Shown here: positions 24,401 through 24,443 of the stretch, one piece after another
How positions within the stretch are numbered: position 1 is the stretch's first letter
Layout: each line of letters starts with the position of its first letter
Assembly (NCBI GenBank): GCA_002497295.1
Contig: DANO01000031.1
Span: 1 to 24,443 of the forward strand
From: Euryarchaeota archaeon UBA171
Lineage (GTDB): Archaea > Thermoplasmatota > Poseidoniia > Poseidoniales > Thalassarchaeaceae
Length of the DNA stretch: 24,443 bases
Direction of reading: 5' to 3'
Translations under genes and position numbers: made by a program
The notes under the pieces: model-generated
Told to the model about the DNA's origin: nothing
Databases searched by the model: none
Seen by the model: only the letters and a program-made list of their open reading frames with translations

Positions 24401-24443
24401 TTGATCCATTGGCGCTGAGTAATGATCCTGTCACCTCGAATGA
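21441..24443 (-). CDS. Large Ig-repeat surface protein with membrane anchor and DUF4129-like tail (N-terminus outside window)
   Basis: The frame is open to the right edge; the first methionine-like codon in view is an internal GTG, so about 1000 C-terminal residues are seen. At least seven Ig-like/Big repeats recur with the pattern G-x-I/V-x-D-x-x-G-x-P-L/V and E-N-G-x-W/S-x-Y/I strands (for example D-E-N-G-S-W-E-I-I-W, D-Q-E-G-N-F-S-V-Y-L-P-I-P, and S-G-I-F-S-F-D-I-P-V). A membrane helix near residue 850-870 of the visible part is followed by R-R-R-R-S-K. The cytoplasmic end (Y-Q-S-L-V-S-V-L-Q-K-R-G-F-L-R-R-E-F-E-T-V-R-E-F, then F-E-E-A-R-Y-S) resembles DUF4129, a domain often found on transglutaminase-like membrane proteins. 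Likely a cell-surface or envelope-remodelling protein; a transglutaminase domain, if any, would lie upstream of the view. Confidence 0.8.
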   Translation of the reverse strand, partial: SFEVTGSLLSANGSTITDRSGNLLSFSLNFQLDGSDDGFTLNSFAVASNGSWTVRMALDADTPRGTHLVEATYLPAVSYFTESSGSATFDSRGFTVTSIIVPSDLDPDERTVRGDIVTVNVSLIDNTGAPVPQSTISFFVDGVFNGTSSTNENGVSSYSFTVDENRVAGFMDVFASFNGLAGTTGLASSSDTTRVVILAPTVLAITSVSGTGIAGETITIAGTLLDEHGMPLIESAVPSSGLVRLSIDGTDMGPEFTVLTNATTGAWSITVPMPLDVDYGSHNATVNFLGGFTWVDPMGQGDSLNPEFYLPSTDTSEYNATQTSQVIIVTPPSSVDRNDLLLIEGRITDGIGRVLPGRVVTISIEGNFVTDAAADQEGNFSVYLPIPSDMPLGPRVVRAAFLGEVFVLPSDGSTVFTVYAPTTLSMDILPAAAVGDQISIRGSVKDNLPDGFLENHTVEIMVDDVFIGVTLSDENGSWEIIWNIPEALTVGNHSILAAAPQQGYYRSSSVEQILSIAYHTAISLQIEQPSVTRGGTWELVGRLYDDDTLGAPGLEGRIVHASLDGEQILSTTVGASGIFSFDIPVESSLPRGEHDLSVSFDGEELYLPTTSNTAVLTRADVDVQIIWSDASVIRSDPNNPIRIEGRVLEVGGSSEIVSNVDVTLGWEGQSRPSTISWDESTGHFVIEAPALDYYRTGYLEMTIGVAPPVSSYLNEGSTNHSILMRVQVTFQFDPSSFIIVDGNRLIEGRTIVTAQDTGAPVEGVAITAMLANSNNTLFSVTKSTDIDGVADYSFATEDPIPAFSEENTWGDLSIEFSTDSEIIDPQDRIWLTVAHGGLNVTYFVEDAPLFTEQTIAILATSALLLLVGAVLVRRRRSKRLKEFSNIFGYAAELLAAGDEIREAIFNCYQSLVSVLQKRGFLRREFETVREFEAAVRRALPIREEALVSLDRVFEEARYSSHELGDSERSRAKAALVDVLRAIDELRDVPGRIAELTDEEV

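Noticed and set aside
1..24443. CRISPR arrays, insertion sequences, integrases, attachment sites
   Set aside because: No regularly spaced repeats, transposase or integrase motifs, or terminal inverted repeats were seen on either strand.

Overview
The window reads as a densely packed archaeal chromosome segment. The decisive evidence is a contiguous minus-strand cluster of archaeal information-processing genes at about 6.7-8.0 kb: RNA polymerase subunit Rpo7/RpoE1, Spt4, ribosomal protein S24e and ribosomal protein S27ae. An archaeal-type D-aminoacyl-tRNA deacylase (DtdA/GEK1 type), an HVO_0476-type zinc protein and TATA-like promoter elements agree with this. The base composition is balanced, the surface/secreted proteins are very large with FG-GAP and Ig-like repeats, and hexameric GdhA, PurC and proline dehydrogenase are present. 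Together these suggest a marine Thermoplasmatota lineage such as Marine Group II (Ca. Poseidoniales). That placement is inference from family content, not a computed phylogeny.

Layout: (1) 0-2.5 kb, plus strand: a polytopic membrane protein with a double zinc-ribbon tail, then a membrane-anchored subtilisin-like protease. (2) 2.35-3.8 kb: a Rossmann/methyltransferase-like gene on minus that overlaps the protease gene tail-to-tail, and a divergent HVO_0476-like zinc protein. (3) 3.8-5.7 kb, minus: dtdA followed closely by proline dehydrogenase. (4) 5.8-6.7 kb: a propeller-like protein of unknown function. (5) 6.7-8.0 kb, minus: the rpo7-spt4-rps24e-rps27ae operon. (6) 7.98-8.2 kb: a 229-bp divergent gap with dense potential RNA secondary structure. 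(7) 8.2-14.5 kb, plus: a 1901-residue secreted, C-terminally anchored FG-GAP/CARDB-like protein, followed 10 nt later by an unknown soluble protein. (8) 14.5-18.3 kb, minus: an HD-domain phosphohydrolase, glutamate dehydrogenase and PurC. (9) 18.3-21.4 kb, plus: a ribbon-helix-helix regulator with a strong palindromic operator candidate before it, a 234-bp gap with several hairpins, an XPD/Rad3-type Fe-S helicase and a small unknown protein. (10) 21.4 kb to the right edge, minus: the C-terminal part of a large Ig-repeat surface protein with a membrane anchor and a DUF4129-like cytoplasmic tail.

Functional themes are transcription/translation (Rpo7, Spt4, two r-proteins, DtdA), amino-acid catabolism that feeds 2-oxoglutarate (ProDH and GDH, although no P5C dehydrogenase is in view), purine synthesis and nucleotide hydrolysis (PurC, HD protein), DNA repair (Fe-S helicase), and a large cell-surface investment. 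I see no CRISPR array, insertion sequence, rRNA or tRNA. The least explained parts are the two structured intergenic regions (7978-8206 and 18799-19032) and the operator between the HD and RHH genes.
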